From JBDTCS01 sp039923455 (GTDB taxonomy: Bacteria > Bacteroidota > Ignavibacteria > Palsa-1295), in NCBI GenBank assembly GCA_039923455.1, contig JBDTCS010000336.1, positions 1 through 19,537 on the forward strand: a DNA stretch of 19,537 bases, written 5' to 3'. The notes beneath the pieces were generated by a model. That model was not told where the DNA came from. It was given only the letters and a program-made list of their open reading frames with translations, and ran no database searches. This document shows, in pieces, positions 7,985-14,881 of this stretch. The translations under genes and the position numbers were made by a program. Position 1 is the first letter of the stretch; the number at the start of each line of letters is the position of its first letter.

Positions 7985-8019
7985 AAGCGTAGCCTCATTC
8001 AAACAAGAGAGCTACGCTT
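7985..8019. terminator. Stem-loop in the convergent gap, possible bidirectional terminator
   Basis: AAGCGTAGC (7985-7993) and GCTACGCTT (8011-8019) are perfect inverted arms of 9 bp. CTC (7994-7996) and GAG (8007-8009) can extend the stem to 12 pairs with one bulged A, leaving a 10-base loop. The element lies between the uppP stop (7903) and the porin-gene stop (8076), where a terminator serving both strands is expected. There is no T-run on either side, so if it terminates it is not a classical intrinsic terminator. Confidence 0.5.
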
Positions 8020-8075
8020 CACATCGTACCGAAGGTCAATGTATCCTCCACGCTTTCCTTAGTACTACTTCAAGC

Positions 8076-9197
8076 TTAGAGTTTTGTAAAGAAGGTTACA
8101 CGGCCAACAATATCGGATTTGCGTTCCAATGCTGCTGCGCTCTGATCGGTATAGGTATCAATCCAGATGTTCGGCTCAATGTGCACGTTGGTTATCGGCT
8201 GCCAATCTAGACCCGCCGTAATGAAATTCTCCTTGAACCCCCTATCGGTCAATCCCGAGTTCGGAGTAAACATGTCAAAGCGCGCAAACGCGGCAAGTGT
8301 CTTTTCCACGATCGGAGCATGAGCAAAGATCGAAAGTCCACCAGGTGTGACATTCGGGTTATTCTTGACTGTCTGGTTCTGAAAAGCATACTCAACTCCA
8401 ACCGAGATTGGATCGGTATTCAGTGCTATAAACCCTTTCAGCGTAGTGCTCTTGTTTGTATCGTTCGAGTTCGCACCAGTGTAGTTGGCATCAGCGAAGA
8501 ACTCAACAATAATCTTTTTGTCAAGGAACATCGCGTAGACTTCAGCATAGTACTTTTTGAATTTGTTTGTCTCATCCTTTTGGTTTGCGCCGTTACCGAT
8601 CATCGCGGTATAGCCAAAGTTGCCAGCATCATCTAATGTACCTTTGAGTGATACACCCATGTCGTTTGAGCCTTCGAGTCCGCGGAAGTCGAGGAAAGTT
8701 TTTTCAATCGAACGGTAGCCCCAGATCGACTCGGAAAGTGCGAAGCCGGGAGTTGGCTGCTGACCGACTGTGATTGTTGACATAGGAAGCGCATTCTTAA
8801 ACCGAACATTCGCACCCTTAAGGTAGAAGCCATTCGTGCCATCATTCAAGAGGCCAGCTGCGCCAGCAACGCCTGAACTGGGAGGTGCTATTGCTGGCTC
8901 ATGCGCAAGGAGAATTCCGGCCGAGATCATTGGAGAAAACCAGTAATCATACCCGAGATAGATACGACGAATATCAAAAGCTTGGAAGTCCTTTGGAGAA
9001 GATGCATAATAGCCTTTGCCGCGAACGGGCGTCGTGTCTGCGCCTATCTGGTAGCCATAGTCAAAGAAGATCTGACCCGAAAACCCGCCGTGTGCTTTGA
9101 AGCTGGTATCGGCCTGTTGTGCATTTGCCCCTGTATTCAAGAGAATCAAAGCGCTAACTGCAAGCGTGAAAATATATATTCTGATGTGCCGTTTCAT
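8076..9197 (-). CDS. Porin-like outer-membrane beta-barrel protein, probably phosphate-related
   Basis: The 373-residue product starts with a clear signal peptide (hydrophobic FTLAVSALILL, cleavage after GANA near residue 26). The rest alternates aromatic and polar residues in short strands, for example GQIFFDYGY, IYLGYDYWFSP and KKYYAEVYAMF, and ends with an amphipathic strand GRVTFFTKL. This is typical of outer-membrane porins of the OprP/OprO or generic porin type, though I cannot name the exact family. It lies 185 bases downstream of pstA on the same strand. It has its own -7 element and phased repeats resembling those before pstS and pstB, so a role in phosphate or polyphosphate entry under phosphate starvation is inferred. 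Confidence 0.7.
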   Translation of the reverse strand: MKRHIRIYIFTLAVSALILLNTGANAQQADTSFKAHGGFSGQIFFDYGYQIGADTTPVRGKGYYASSPKDFQAFDIRRIYLGYDYWFSPMISAGILLAHEPAIAPPSSGVAGAAGLLNDGTNGFYLKGANVRFKNALPMSTITVGQQPTPGFALSESIWGYRSIEKTFLDFRGLEGSNDMGVSLKGTLDDAGNFGYTAMIGNGANQKDETNKFKKYYAEVYAMFLDKKIIVEFFADANYTGANSNDTNKSTTLKGFIALNTDPISVGVEYAFQNQTVKNNPNVTPGGLSIFAHAPIVEKTLAAFARFDMFTPNSGLTDRGFKENFITAGLDWQPITNVHIEPNIWIDTYTDQSAAALERKSDIVGRVTFFTKL

Positions 9198-9257
9198 TCG
9201 TTATGTGAGTTGTTAGAAAATCATGTAAGAAAGTATCTTCTACTTTTTCCATCAGCG

Positions 9258-9313
9258 CAAAAATACTAGTTTACTTGTTAAGCGAATGTTGCGTCTGCAT
9301 TAAATAGACTTTA
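9258..9313 (-). promoter_or_regulatory. Promoter with PHO-box-like 11-bp repeats, porin gene
   Basis: Read on the minus strand, TATTTTTG (9265 down to 9258) matches TAnnTTTG. Just upstream, after 4 bases (CTAG), four 11-bp units follow: TAAAGTCTATT (9313-9303), TAATGCAGACG (9302-9292), CAACATTCGCT (9291-9281) and TAACAAGTAAA (9280-9270). Three of the four begin with TAA. TAATGCAGACG matches the pstS unit TAATGTTGGCG at 8 of 11 positions. The arrangement copies that before pstS and pstB, but it is the most degenerate of the three. The start codon is about 60 bases downstream. Confidence 0.5.
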
Positions 9314-9382
9314 CGGATTGGCCATTTTCATAATGTGAATGCATCGTAAGTGATGGAAAAACTACAAAGCGGTTGCGCAGAA

Positions 9383-10228
9383 TCAATGAGCAATACGACC
9401 TCTTCCGAGAGCAAGGCGAGCGATCACGTTAATTCCAAAAACGAACGAGAGCAAGACGAAACCCGCTGCCCACGCTTGCCGATGCCAGTCTTCATACGGA
9501 GAGATTGCATAGGTAAAGATCATGACGGGGAGGGTCGCCGTGGGGTGGCTCCAACCTTCACTCCAGAACTGATTGTTGAGCGCTGTAAACAGAAGCGGCG
9601 CTGTTTCCCCTGCGACTCGAGCCAGATCGAGCATAACGCCGGTGAGAATCCCGCGTGCGGCAGCTGGAATCACAACCGTCGTGATTACCTGCCATTTCGC
9701 AGCACCCAGCGCAAATGCTCCTTCCCGTAGTGAAGCCGGTACAGCTTGCAAAAACTCCTCGGTGCTTCGCACGGCGATTGGTATCATCATGATTCCTAGT
9801 GCAATGCCTCCAGCGACTGCCGAAAAGTGTCCTTGACGATGCACTATCCAAGTATAAACCACGATACCAATTACAATCGATGGTACGCCATTCAGAAGAT
9901 CTGTTACGTAACGAAGGACAAAGCCTGAGGTCTTGCTACCATATTCCGATAAATAAACCCCACCTAAAAAACCGATAGGAACCCCCAATGCTGCTGCAAG
10001 CAATAGCACCTTGCCGCTGCCTACCAGCGCATTAGCCATACCTCCTCCGGTTTCGCCGACCGGCACTGGAAGTTTCGTGAAAAAGCCCCAGTTGAGTGCG
10101 CCGCCTCCCTTTATCACAAGGTAACCCAAGATGAAGAGGAGAATACCAACCGTCACGGCAGCACACAGCGCTGTGAGCGTGAACATGAGTTTGTTCGTGA
10201 GTCGCTTACGCCGGTGATAATTCATCAT
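9383..10228 (-). CDS. pstA: Phosphate ABC transporter permease PstA
   Basis: One of two inner-membrane permease subunits of the high-affinity phosphate importer. The 281 residues carry about six hydrophobic segments and the cytoplasmic coupling loop that contacts PstB, SLREGAFALGAAKWQV near residues 167-182. AGETAPLLFTALNNQFWSEG, a strongly conserved PstA stretch, follows near 204. The ATG at 10226-10228 overlaps the pstC TGA as ATGA, so translation is coupled. It is the last pst gene of its unit; the porin gene follows after 185 bases with its own promoter signals. Confidence 0.96.
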   Translation of the reverse strand: MMNYHRRKRLTNKLMFTLTALCAAVTVGILLFILGYLVIKGGGALNWGFFTKLPVPVGETGGGMANALVGSGKVLLLAAALGVPIGFLGGVYLSEYGSKTSGFVLRYVTDLLNGVPSIVIGIVVYTWIVHRQGHFSAVAGGIALGIMMIPIAVRSTEEFLQAVPASLREGAFALGAAKWQVITTVVIPAAARGILTGVMLDLARVAGETAPLLFTALNNQFWSEGWSHPTATLPVMIFTYAISPYEDWHRQAWAAGFVLLSFVFGINVIARLALGRGRIAH

Positions 10229-11211
10229 ACGCGACCCGAAGCCTTTGAGGTTTGCATTACCAGAATTCTCGCGAATCCATTTAGCACGAAAGTCACAACG
10301 AAGAGAACGAGCCCCAGTTCGATGAGGGAGTTCAGGTAAAGATCTCCCGTGGCTTCTGTAAATTCGTTTGCGATAACCGCCGCGATTGTATAACCTGGAG
10401 CTAAGATAGAAGCCTTGATCTGCGGTGTATTACCAATTACCATCGTCACCGCCATAGTTTCGCCTAAGGCTCGGGCCAATGCTAAGAAGATCGAACCGTA
10501 GATTCCTTTTCTTGCGTATGGCAGCGTGACCTTCCAAGTCGTTTGCCAAGCAGAAGCTCCGAGCGCAAACGATGCTTCTTTCATTTCTCGAGGGACCGTC
10601 AGAAGCACCTCGCGCGAAACAGAAACGACGAAAGGCACGATCATGATGGAAAGTACAACGCCTGCAGAGAAAAGACTCACGCCATAAAATGTGCCTTGAA
10701 AGATCGGCAAGAATCCGAAGACAGTCTGTAGAGGAGGAACGACCACCGATTGAAGAATCGGGACGAGGACGAATACCCCGAGCAATCCGTAAATTACGCT
10801 CGGCACAGCAGCAAGAAGCTCGATGAGAAACGTTAGGAGGTTAGAAACTTTAGGAGGTGCTTGCTCCGCTAAAAAAATCGCTGTACCTACGCCGATCGGG
10901 ATAGCAATCATTAGCGCCAACGCTGAAGTAACCATGGTCCCATAGATGAACGGGAGCGCTCCGAATACCCCGGCAACCGGATCCCAAACCTGCGTTAATA
11001 GGAAATTCCATCCAAACTTAGCGCGAGAGAGTTCTGAACCGGTGAATAGCTCAAAAAAAACCAGTGCCGTAATGCCGAAAATACCACCGCTTGCGGTGAG
11101 AGTAATTAGATACGCAATGGTATCAGCCGGCCTGATAGATCGTCCAAGGATGCTGCGCATTCTTCTGAACTGCACAGCACCCGAGGTGTTTCCTTCTAAC
11201 GTAACTTTCAC
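10225..11211 (-). CDS. pstC: Phosphate ABC transporter permease PstC
   Basis: This is the partner permease of PstA. The 328 residues have several long hydrophobic segments, the conserved early block WNFLLTQVWDPVAGVFGALP, and the coupling loop EMKEASFALGASAWQTTW near 211-228, followed by ARALGETMAVTMVIGN. The start is taken as GTG at 11211, giving a one-base overlap with the pstS stop (TAGTG). An ATG at 11160 (MRSILGR) is an alternative that would leave a gap of about 50 bases. The tight packing with pstS and pstA indicates one transcript. The N-terminal extension is longer than in many PstC proteins but is not unusual. Confidence 0.96.
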   Translation of the reverse strand: MKVTLEGNTSGAVQFRRMRSILGRSIRPADTIAYLITLTASGGIFGITALVFFELFTGSELSRAKFGWNFLLTQVWDPVAGVFGALPFIYGTMVTSALALMIAIPIGVGTAIFLAEQAPPKVSNLLTFLIELLAAVPSVIYGLLGVFVLVPILQSVVVPPLQTVFGFLPIFQGTFYGVSLFSAGVVLSIMIVPFVVSVSREVLLTVPREMKEASFALGASAWQTTWKVTLPYARKGIYGSIFLALARALGETMAVTMVIGNTPQIKASILAPGYTIAAVIANEFTEATGDLYLNSLIELGLVLFVVTFVLNGFARILVMQTSKASGRV

Positions 11212-12281
11212 TAGTGGATCGTAGCGACAGCCTTCTTTTCCATCTCAATAACAGCGGATGGTAGCTTGGCATAGTCAAGTGGTTCATTGAAGCTCTGTCC
11301 ATCTGCCAGCATCCAATTCAGGAAACCAACGATCTCTTCGCGCTTCTTTGCATCGGCAATTTTTGACGGAATCATAAACCAAGTAAAACTCGAGATCGGG
11401 TAAGCGTCTGGACCCGTTGGGTTTGTAATAGACACACGAAAATCAGCAGGCATCGTTGACGCAGCTGCACTGGCAGCACCTGTCACACTTGCGAGATCAG
11501 CCTTAACAAAATTCCCTGATGCATTTTTAACTTTGCCGTACAAAATCTTATTCTGAATCGAGTAGATGAGTTCGACATAGCCAATGGAATATGGCGTCTG
11601 TTTTACGAGTCCCATCACTCCCTCATTACCTTTTCCACCAAGACCCACCGGCCAATTCACTGAGGTGCCTACTCCCACTTTTGCCTTCCAATCTGCACTG
11701 ACTTTCGACAAATAGTCAACCCAAACGTAGGTTGTGCCGCTACCGTCAGAACGGTGAGCGACAACAATTTCTTTCGCTGGTAACTTGACCCCCGGATTGG
11801 CTGCTGCGATCGCTGCATCATTCCACATTTTGATTTTGCCGAGGAAGATACCCGCCAAAACTTCAGGTGTGAAATTCAATTCGGTCGTTACTTCAGGAAT
11901 GTTATACGTCGGAACTACTGCTCCGAGTGCTGCGGGAAGGTGGAGAATGTCACAACCACGCTTGGTCTTAAAATCGGCCAACTGTTGATCGTTCATAGGC
12001 CCATCGGTCGCACCAAAATCGACTGTACCTTCGGTGACCTGCTTTATTCCGCCACCTGAGCCGATAGACTGATAATTTACTTGTACGTCCGGATGCAACT
12101 TCTTGTACTCACTAAACCACTTTGAAGCAATCGGATAAATAAAAGTTGACCCCGCTCCCGTCAAGCCTACAGCAGCTTGCGAGGAAGTGGAATCTGGTCC
12201 AGCTGTTTTACTCGACTTCCCACAGGAAGCAAGCATCAGCAGCATCAGCATCAGGCTAAGAACGGATAGGGGTTTTATCAT
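11211..12281 (-). CDS. pstS: Phosphate-binding lipoprotein PstS
   Basis: This is the extracytoplasmic phosphate receptor of the Pst importer. The 356-residue protein has a lipoprotein signal (MLMLLMLASC, lipobox LASC, Cys20), so it is membrane-anchored rather than freely periplasmic. Ligand-site motifs are present: GAGSTFIYPIASKWF near 42, the glycine-rich SIGSGGGIKQVTEGTVDFGA near 72, and RSDGSGTTYVWVDYLS near 177. Its stop overlaps the pstC start. The gene heads the pstS-pstC-pstA unit and has its own promoter region with PHO-box-like repeats. Its leader also carries a small hairpin next to the start codon. Confidence 0.97.
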   Translation of the reverse strand: MIKPLSVLSLMLMLLMLASCGKSSKTAGPDSTSSQAAVGLTGAGSTFIYPIASKWFSEYKKLHPDVQVNYQSIGSGGGIKQVTEGTVDFGATDGPMNDQQLADFKTKRGCDILHLPAALGAVVPTYNIPEVTTELNFTPEVLAGIFLGKIKMWNDAAIAAANPGVKLPAKEIVVAHRSDGSGTTYVWVDYLSKVSADWKAKVGVGTSVNWPVGLGGKGNEGVMGLVKQTPYSIGYVELIYSIQNKILYGKVKNASGNFVKADLASVTGAASAAASTMPADFRVSITNPTGPDAYPISSFTWFMIPSKIADAKKREEIVGFLNWMLADGQSFNEPLDYAKLPSAVIEMEKKAVATIH

Positions 12282-12291
12282 ACGTTATGAA

Positions 12292-12306
12292 CAATCTCGA
12301 AGATTG
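12292..12306 (-). promoter_or_regulatory. Small hairpin in the pstS leader
   Basis: CAATCT (12292-12297) and AGATTG (12301-12306) are perfect inverted arms around CGA. In the pstS mRNA this gives a 6-bp stem with a three-base loop ending 10 bases before the AUG. In that position it would overlap the ribosome binding region. Whether it regulates anything is unknown. Confidence 0.35.
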
Positions 12307-12356
12307 ATAGTAAATGAAGATCGTGTGGACTCAACGATTGGTCCGTAAGCACACTA

Positions 12357-12411
12357 CAAAAATGCTGAATCAACATTACGCCAACATTAACGCACGATTA
12401 CGAAAACAATA
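12357..12411 (-). promoter_or_regulatory. Promoter with PHO-box-like 11-bp repeats, pstS
   Basis: On the minus strand four 11-bp units run in phase: TATTGTTTTCG (12411-12401), TAATCGTGCGT (12400-12390), TAATGTTGGCG (12389-12379) and TAATGTTGATT (12378-12368). The core TAATGTTG occurs twice exactly, 11 bases apart. After three bases comes CATTTTTG (12364-12357), one base off the TAnnTTTG -7 consensus. The array takes the place of a -33 element, as in promoters where PhoB replaces that contact. Transcription would start near 12350, leaving a leader of about 70 bases before pstS. Confidence 0.65.
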
Positions 12412-12488
12412 TTCTCGATAGCGTAGCGACATTGATCCTCGTACTAGACGGAATGCACTGCCATAACACTACGCTTAAGAGTACTGGC

Positions 12489-13205
12489 TTACTCCGGCGT
12501 CCCCTCGGGATAGACCGAGGTTAGATAGGTCCCCTCGCCATTCGCGGTGTGCTTTAAGAGTTTTGCCTCCACGATAAAGATCACGTCTTCGGCAATGTTC
12601 GTCGCGTGATCAGCGAGACGCTCCACGTGACGCAAGAGCGCCATGGTGTGCGAGGCCGGCTCGATGAGTAGCGGGTCACGCTTCATCTCCTCAATACATG
12701 CGTAGAACGTAGTCCGAGCAAGTCCATCGACGATATCGTCACGTCCGAATACAGAGCGTGCCATGATAGGATCGTTGTTGATGAACGCATCGAACGAATC
12801 ACTCAGCATTTGCTTTGCCGCGGCGATCATTTGTTTTGCTCCTACACGATCAAGCAGATCTAAGTGACCGGAGAGTGGCTCAACACGCTCGGCCAGATTC
12901 ACAGCAATATCACCGATGCGCTCCATGTCGGCATTGATTCGCATAGCGGCCATCATGAGTCGCAGATCGACAGCAACAGGTTGCGATAGCGCAAAGATGC
13001 GCTGGCATTGCCCTTCGACCATCAAATCAAATTCATTTACACGACGTTCTCGCTCGTGCACCAGCCGTGCACGATCCATGTTCGGTTCGAGGATCGCCTG
13101 AATTGCAAGGTCGATCTGCTCATCGACAAGCGAACCCATTCGAATCAGTAAGGTACGCAGGGTTTCGAGTTCGTCTTCAAAATGTCTGTGCATTCGCATC
13201 GGCAT
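12489..13205 (-). CDS. phoU: Phosphate signalling protein PhoU
   Basis: PhoU links the activity of the Pst importer to a PhoR-type sensor kinase and prevents excessive uptake. The 238 residues are all helical in character and form the expected two three-helix bundles. Each bundle carries its acidic metal motif: ERIGDIAVNLAE at 95-106 and ERLADHATNIAEDVIF at 195-210. The start is ATG at 13205; in-frame ATGs two and four codons later are possible. It lies 14 bases after pstB and appears to be co-transcribed with it. A gap of 207 bases with a new promoter separates it from pstS. No phoB or phoR gene is in the window. Confidence 0.95.
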   Translation of the reverse strand: MPMRMHRHFEDELETLRTLLIRMGSLVDEQIDLAIQAILEPNMDRARLVHERERRVNEFDLMVEGQCQRIFALSQPVAVDLRLMMAAMRINADMERIGDIAVNLAERVEPLSGHLDLLDRVGAKQMIAAAKQMLSDSFDAFINNDPIMARSVFGRDDIVDGLARTTFYACIEEMKRDPLLIEPASHTMALLRHVERLADHATNIAEDVIFIVEAKLLKHTANGEGTYLTSVYPEGTPE

Positions 13206-13219
13206 CGTATTCTTAAGGA

Positions 13220-14068
13220 TCAGCCAAATCTTCCGGTGATATACTCTTCCGTTTGTTTTTTCGCAGGGTTCGTGAACATGTTACGCGTCTCACCAACTTC
13301 GATAAGCTCACCCATATAGAAGAACGCCGTCAGATCGCTCACACGCGCAGCTTGTTGCATGTTGTGTGTGACGATGATGATCGTATAATCCTGCTTGAGA
13401 TCAAAAATCAACTCTTCGATCTTTGCGGTGCTCAGCGGATCGAGTGCGCTTGCAGGCTCGTCCATCAGAATCACTTCGGGTCCCACGGCGAGTGCACGTG
13501 CAATACAAAGTCTTTGCTGCTGACCACCCGAGAGTCCGAGCGCTGAATTATGCAACCTATCGCTCACTTCATCCCAAATTGCTGCTTGCTTTAAACTCCG
13601 TTCTACGATCTCGTTGAGTACCGTTTTATTCTTCTCACCCAAAATCTTCGGGCCGTATGCTACGTTCTCCCAGATCGACTTCGGAAACGGATTCGACTTC
13701 TGGAATACCATTCCGACGCGCTTACGAAGTTCCACGACATCGAGTCCTTTGTCGTAAATATTTACACCATCGATGATAACGTCACCAGTGATATTCACGG
13801 CGGGAATGAGATCGTTCATACGATTCAGCGTACGTAGGTAGGTCGACTTGCCACATCCGGATGGGCCAATAAGCGCGGTTACCTTGCGCTCCGGAATTTC
13901 TAAGTTGACATTAATCAATGCCTGTTTGGCACCGTAAAATAAATTCAATCCGCGCGTTACAACTTTCGTTGACGGGCTCGTGATGCTTTGCGCCTTTTGC
14001 TCGACATGCATCGCACGCATTTTAATAGGTGCTTTTTGCACCGGTACCGCTTCCAATATTTCTTCCAT
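13220..14068 (-). CDS. pstB: Phosphate ABC transporter ATP-binding protein PstB
   Basis: This cytoplasmic ATPase drives phosphate import through PstA and PstC. The 282 residues show Walker A GPSGCGKST at 68-76, the Q-loop in GMVFQKSNPFPKS, the ABC signature LSGGQQQR at 179-186, Walker B VILMDEPASALDP at 199-211, and the H-loop THNMQQAARVSD. An extra N-terminal segment of about 35 residues, rich in Ala, Glu, Lys and Gln, precedes the conserved domain. ALINVNLEIPERKVTALIG is typical PstB. The gene is the first of a pstB-phoU unit placed upstream of pstS, away from its usual place after pstA. Confidence 0.97.
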   Translation of the reverse strand: MEEILEAVPVQKAPIKMRAMHVEQKAQSITSPSTKVVTRGLNLFYGAKQALINVNLEIPERKVTALIGPSGCGKSTYLRTLNRMNDLIPAVNITGDVIIDGVNIYDKGLDVVELRKRVGMVFQKSNPFPKSIWENVAYGPKILGEKNKTVLNEIVERSLKQAAIWDEVSDRLHNSALGLSGGQQQRLCIARALAVGPEVILMDEPASALDPLSTAKIEELIFDLKQDYTIIIVTHNMQQAARVSDLTAFFYMGELIEVGETRNMFTNPAKKQTEEYITGRFG

Positions 14069-14170
14069 AAACCTATAACGATTTCAACTCAGGTGCACGA
14101 GCATTGGGCCCGTTGAGCGACCCCATTGCCGACGAACCGGAAAAGGAGCACAGCCCTTTTCAAATATTTG

Positions 14171-14225
14171 CAAAATTAGCAGTTTGGGATTACGTACAAA
14201 TGACGTCCTTGTTATCAAATTATTA
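14171..14225 (-). promoter_or_regulatory. Promoter with PHO-box-like 11-bp repeats, pstB-phoU
   Basis: On the minus strand TAATTTTG (14178-14171) is an exact TAnnTTTG element about 100 bases before the pstB start. Three bases upstream of it four 11-bp units run in phase: TAATAATTTGA (14225-14215), TAACAAGGACG (14214-14204), TCATTTGTACG (14203-14193) and TAATCCCAAAC (14192-14182). The TTTG inside the third unit (14200-14197) also sits 18 bases from the -7 element, the spacing of a Bacteroidota -33 box. The site could therefore support basal as well as activated transcription. Confidence 0.6.
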
Positions 14226-14280
14226 ATTGTAAATAGGATTGATATCATCAGCTCGGGAAGGCTTTCGAGGAGGCTCCGAG

Positions 14281-14295
14281 GGAAGCGCCGCTTCC
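14281..14295. terminator. GC-rich hairpin after the small lipoprotein gene
   Basis: GGAAGCGCCGCTTCC is a perfect palindrome around a central C, giving a 6-bp GC-rich stem with a three-base loop. It lies 13 bases after the stop of the minus-strand lipoprotein gene (14309) and upstream of the pstB promoter. This is where a terminator is expected. No T-run follows on the minus strand, so the call is tentative. Confidence 0.4.
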
Positions 14296-14308
14296 GCAGG
14301 GAGATCAG

Positions 14309-14701
14309 TTACACCGGAGATCTCGCTACTGATGACGTAAGGCTGGCACGCTCCCTCAGATCAGAGCCGTACAGCATCGCCTTTGGGCCGAACATTCTAT
14401 TATTACCGCCAGCAACCGTAGTCGATCGAAGGTAAAAACTGTATGCATCTCCAAAAATAGACTTTATTTCGAGTTTTGTCTTTTCGAGTTTTGTCTTATT
14501 GGTGGCATCCGGAAAATATACGTTTCCGGCCTCAGCTGCAACGGGTATCTGCACTAGTATGTTGGCTGCGTAATTCCATTTTAGAGAATCGGATTGTATA
14601 CTCTGCATTTCTCGTTCGGTCGGGAAATGGTAGAAATAGAGCGTCTGGCAGGAAGTGAGTGCGTGTAGGGAAATTATCCCAGCTATTAAATGTTTTTTCA
14701 T
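14309..14701 (-). CDS. Small predicted lipoprotein of unknown function
   Basis: From the ATG at 14701 the product has about 130 residues. It begins with KK, a hydrophobic stretch and the lipobox LTSC, so Cys18 should be lipidated and the protein exported. The mature part contains aromatic residues just after the anchor (QTLYFYHFP) and a Lys/Glu/Thr-rich middle. The rest, including SIFGDAYSFYLRSTTVAGGN, shows no family that I recognise. A TTG three codons upstream (14710) is less likely because it would put an Arg-Ala-Met before the KK motif. It is on the same strand as the pst locus, with its stop 240 bases before the pstB start, but has no PHO-like repeat that I can see before it. Confidence 0.72.
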   Translation of the reverse strand: MKKHLIAGIISLHALTSCQTLYFYHFPTEREMQSIQSDSLKWNYAANILVQIPVAAEAGNVYFPDATNKTKLEKTKLEIKSIFGDAYSFYLRSTTVAGGNNRMFGPKAMLYGSDLRERASLTSSVARSPV

Positions 14702-14881
14702 AGCGCGCAAAAACTGTGATACACTTTGCGTCCAAAGGCATTTTGTACCTAGGGAAGCAGCCTTCGTGCGGGAGTGTTAGGCATTCGGCACCAACTATGG
14801 GTAGCGCTTAACTGATGGGGGTTGTTTTGTTGTCGTGCTGAGTATTCTTTCTTTCAAGATTCTTCCGAAATAGAGATCATA

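Noticed and set aside
9350..9730. Plus-strand open frame of 126 residues opposite pstA
   Set aside because: It is an antisense shadow of pstA with a Cys- and Arg-rich translation and no domain.
12420..12475. AGCGTAG ... CTACGCT inverted pair as a phoU terminator
   Set aside because: The arms are only 7 bp with 42 bases between them and no T-run, too weak to call a terminator on its own.
14184..14435. Plus-strand open frame of 83 residues upstream of the E1 gene
   Set aside because: It runs antisense through the pstB promoter region and the end of the lipoprotein gene, and has no domain or start signal that I can support.
14822..14881. Upstream TTG start for the E1 gene
   Set aside because: The 20 extra residues (MFCCRAEYSFF...) have no family counterpart, and an ATG at 14882 opens a normal N-terminus.
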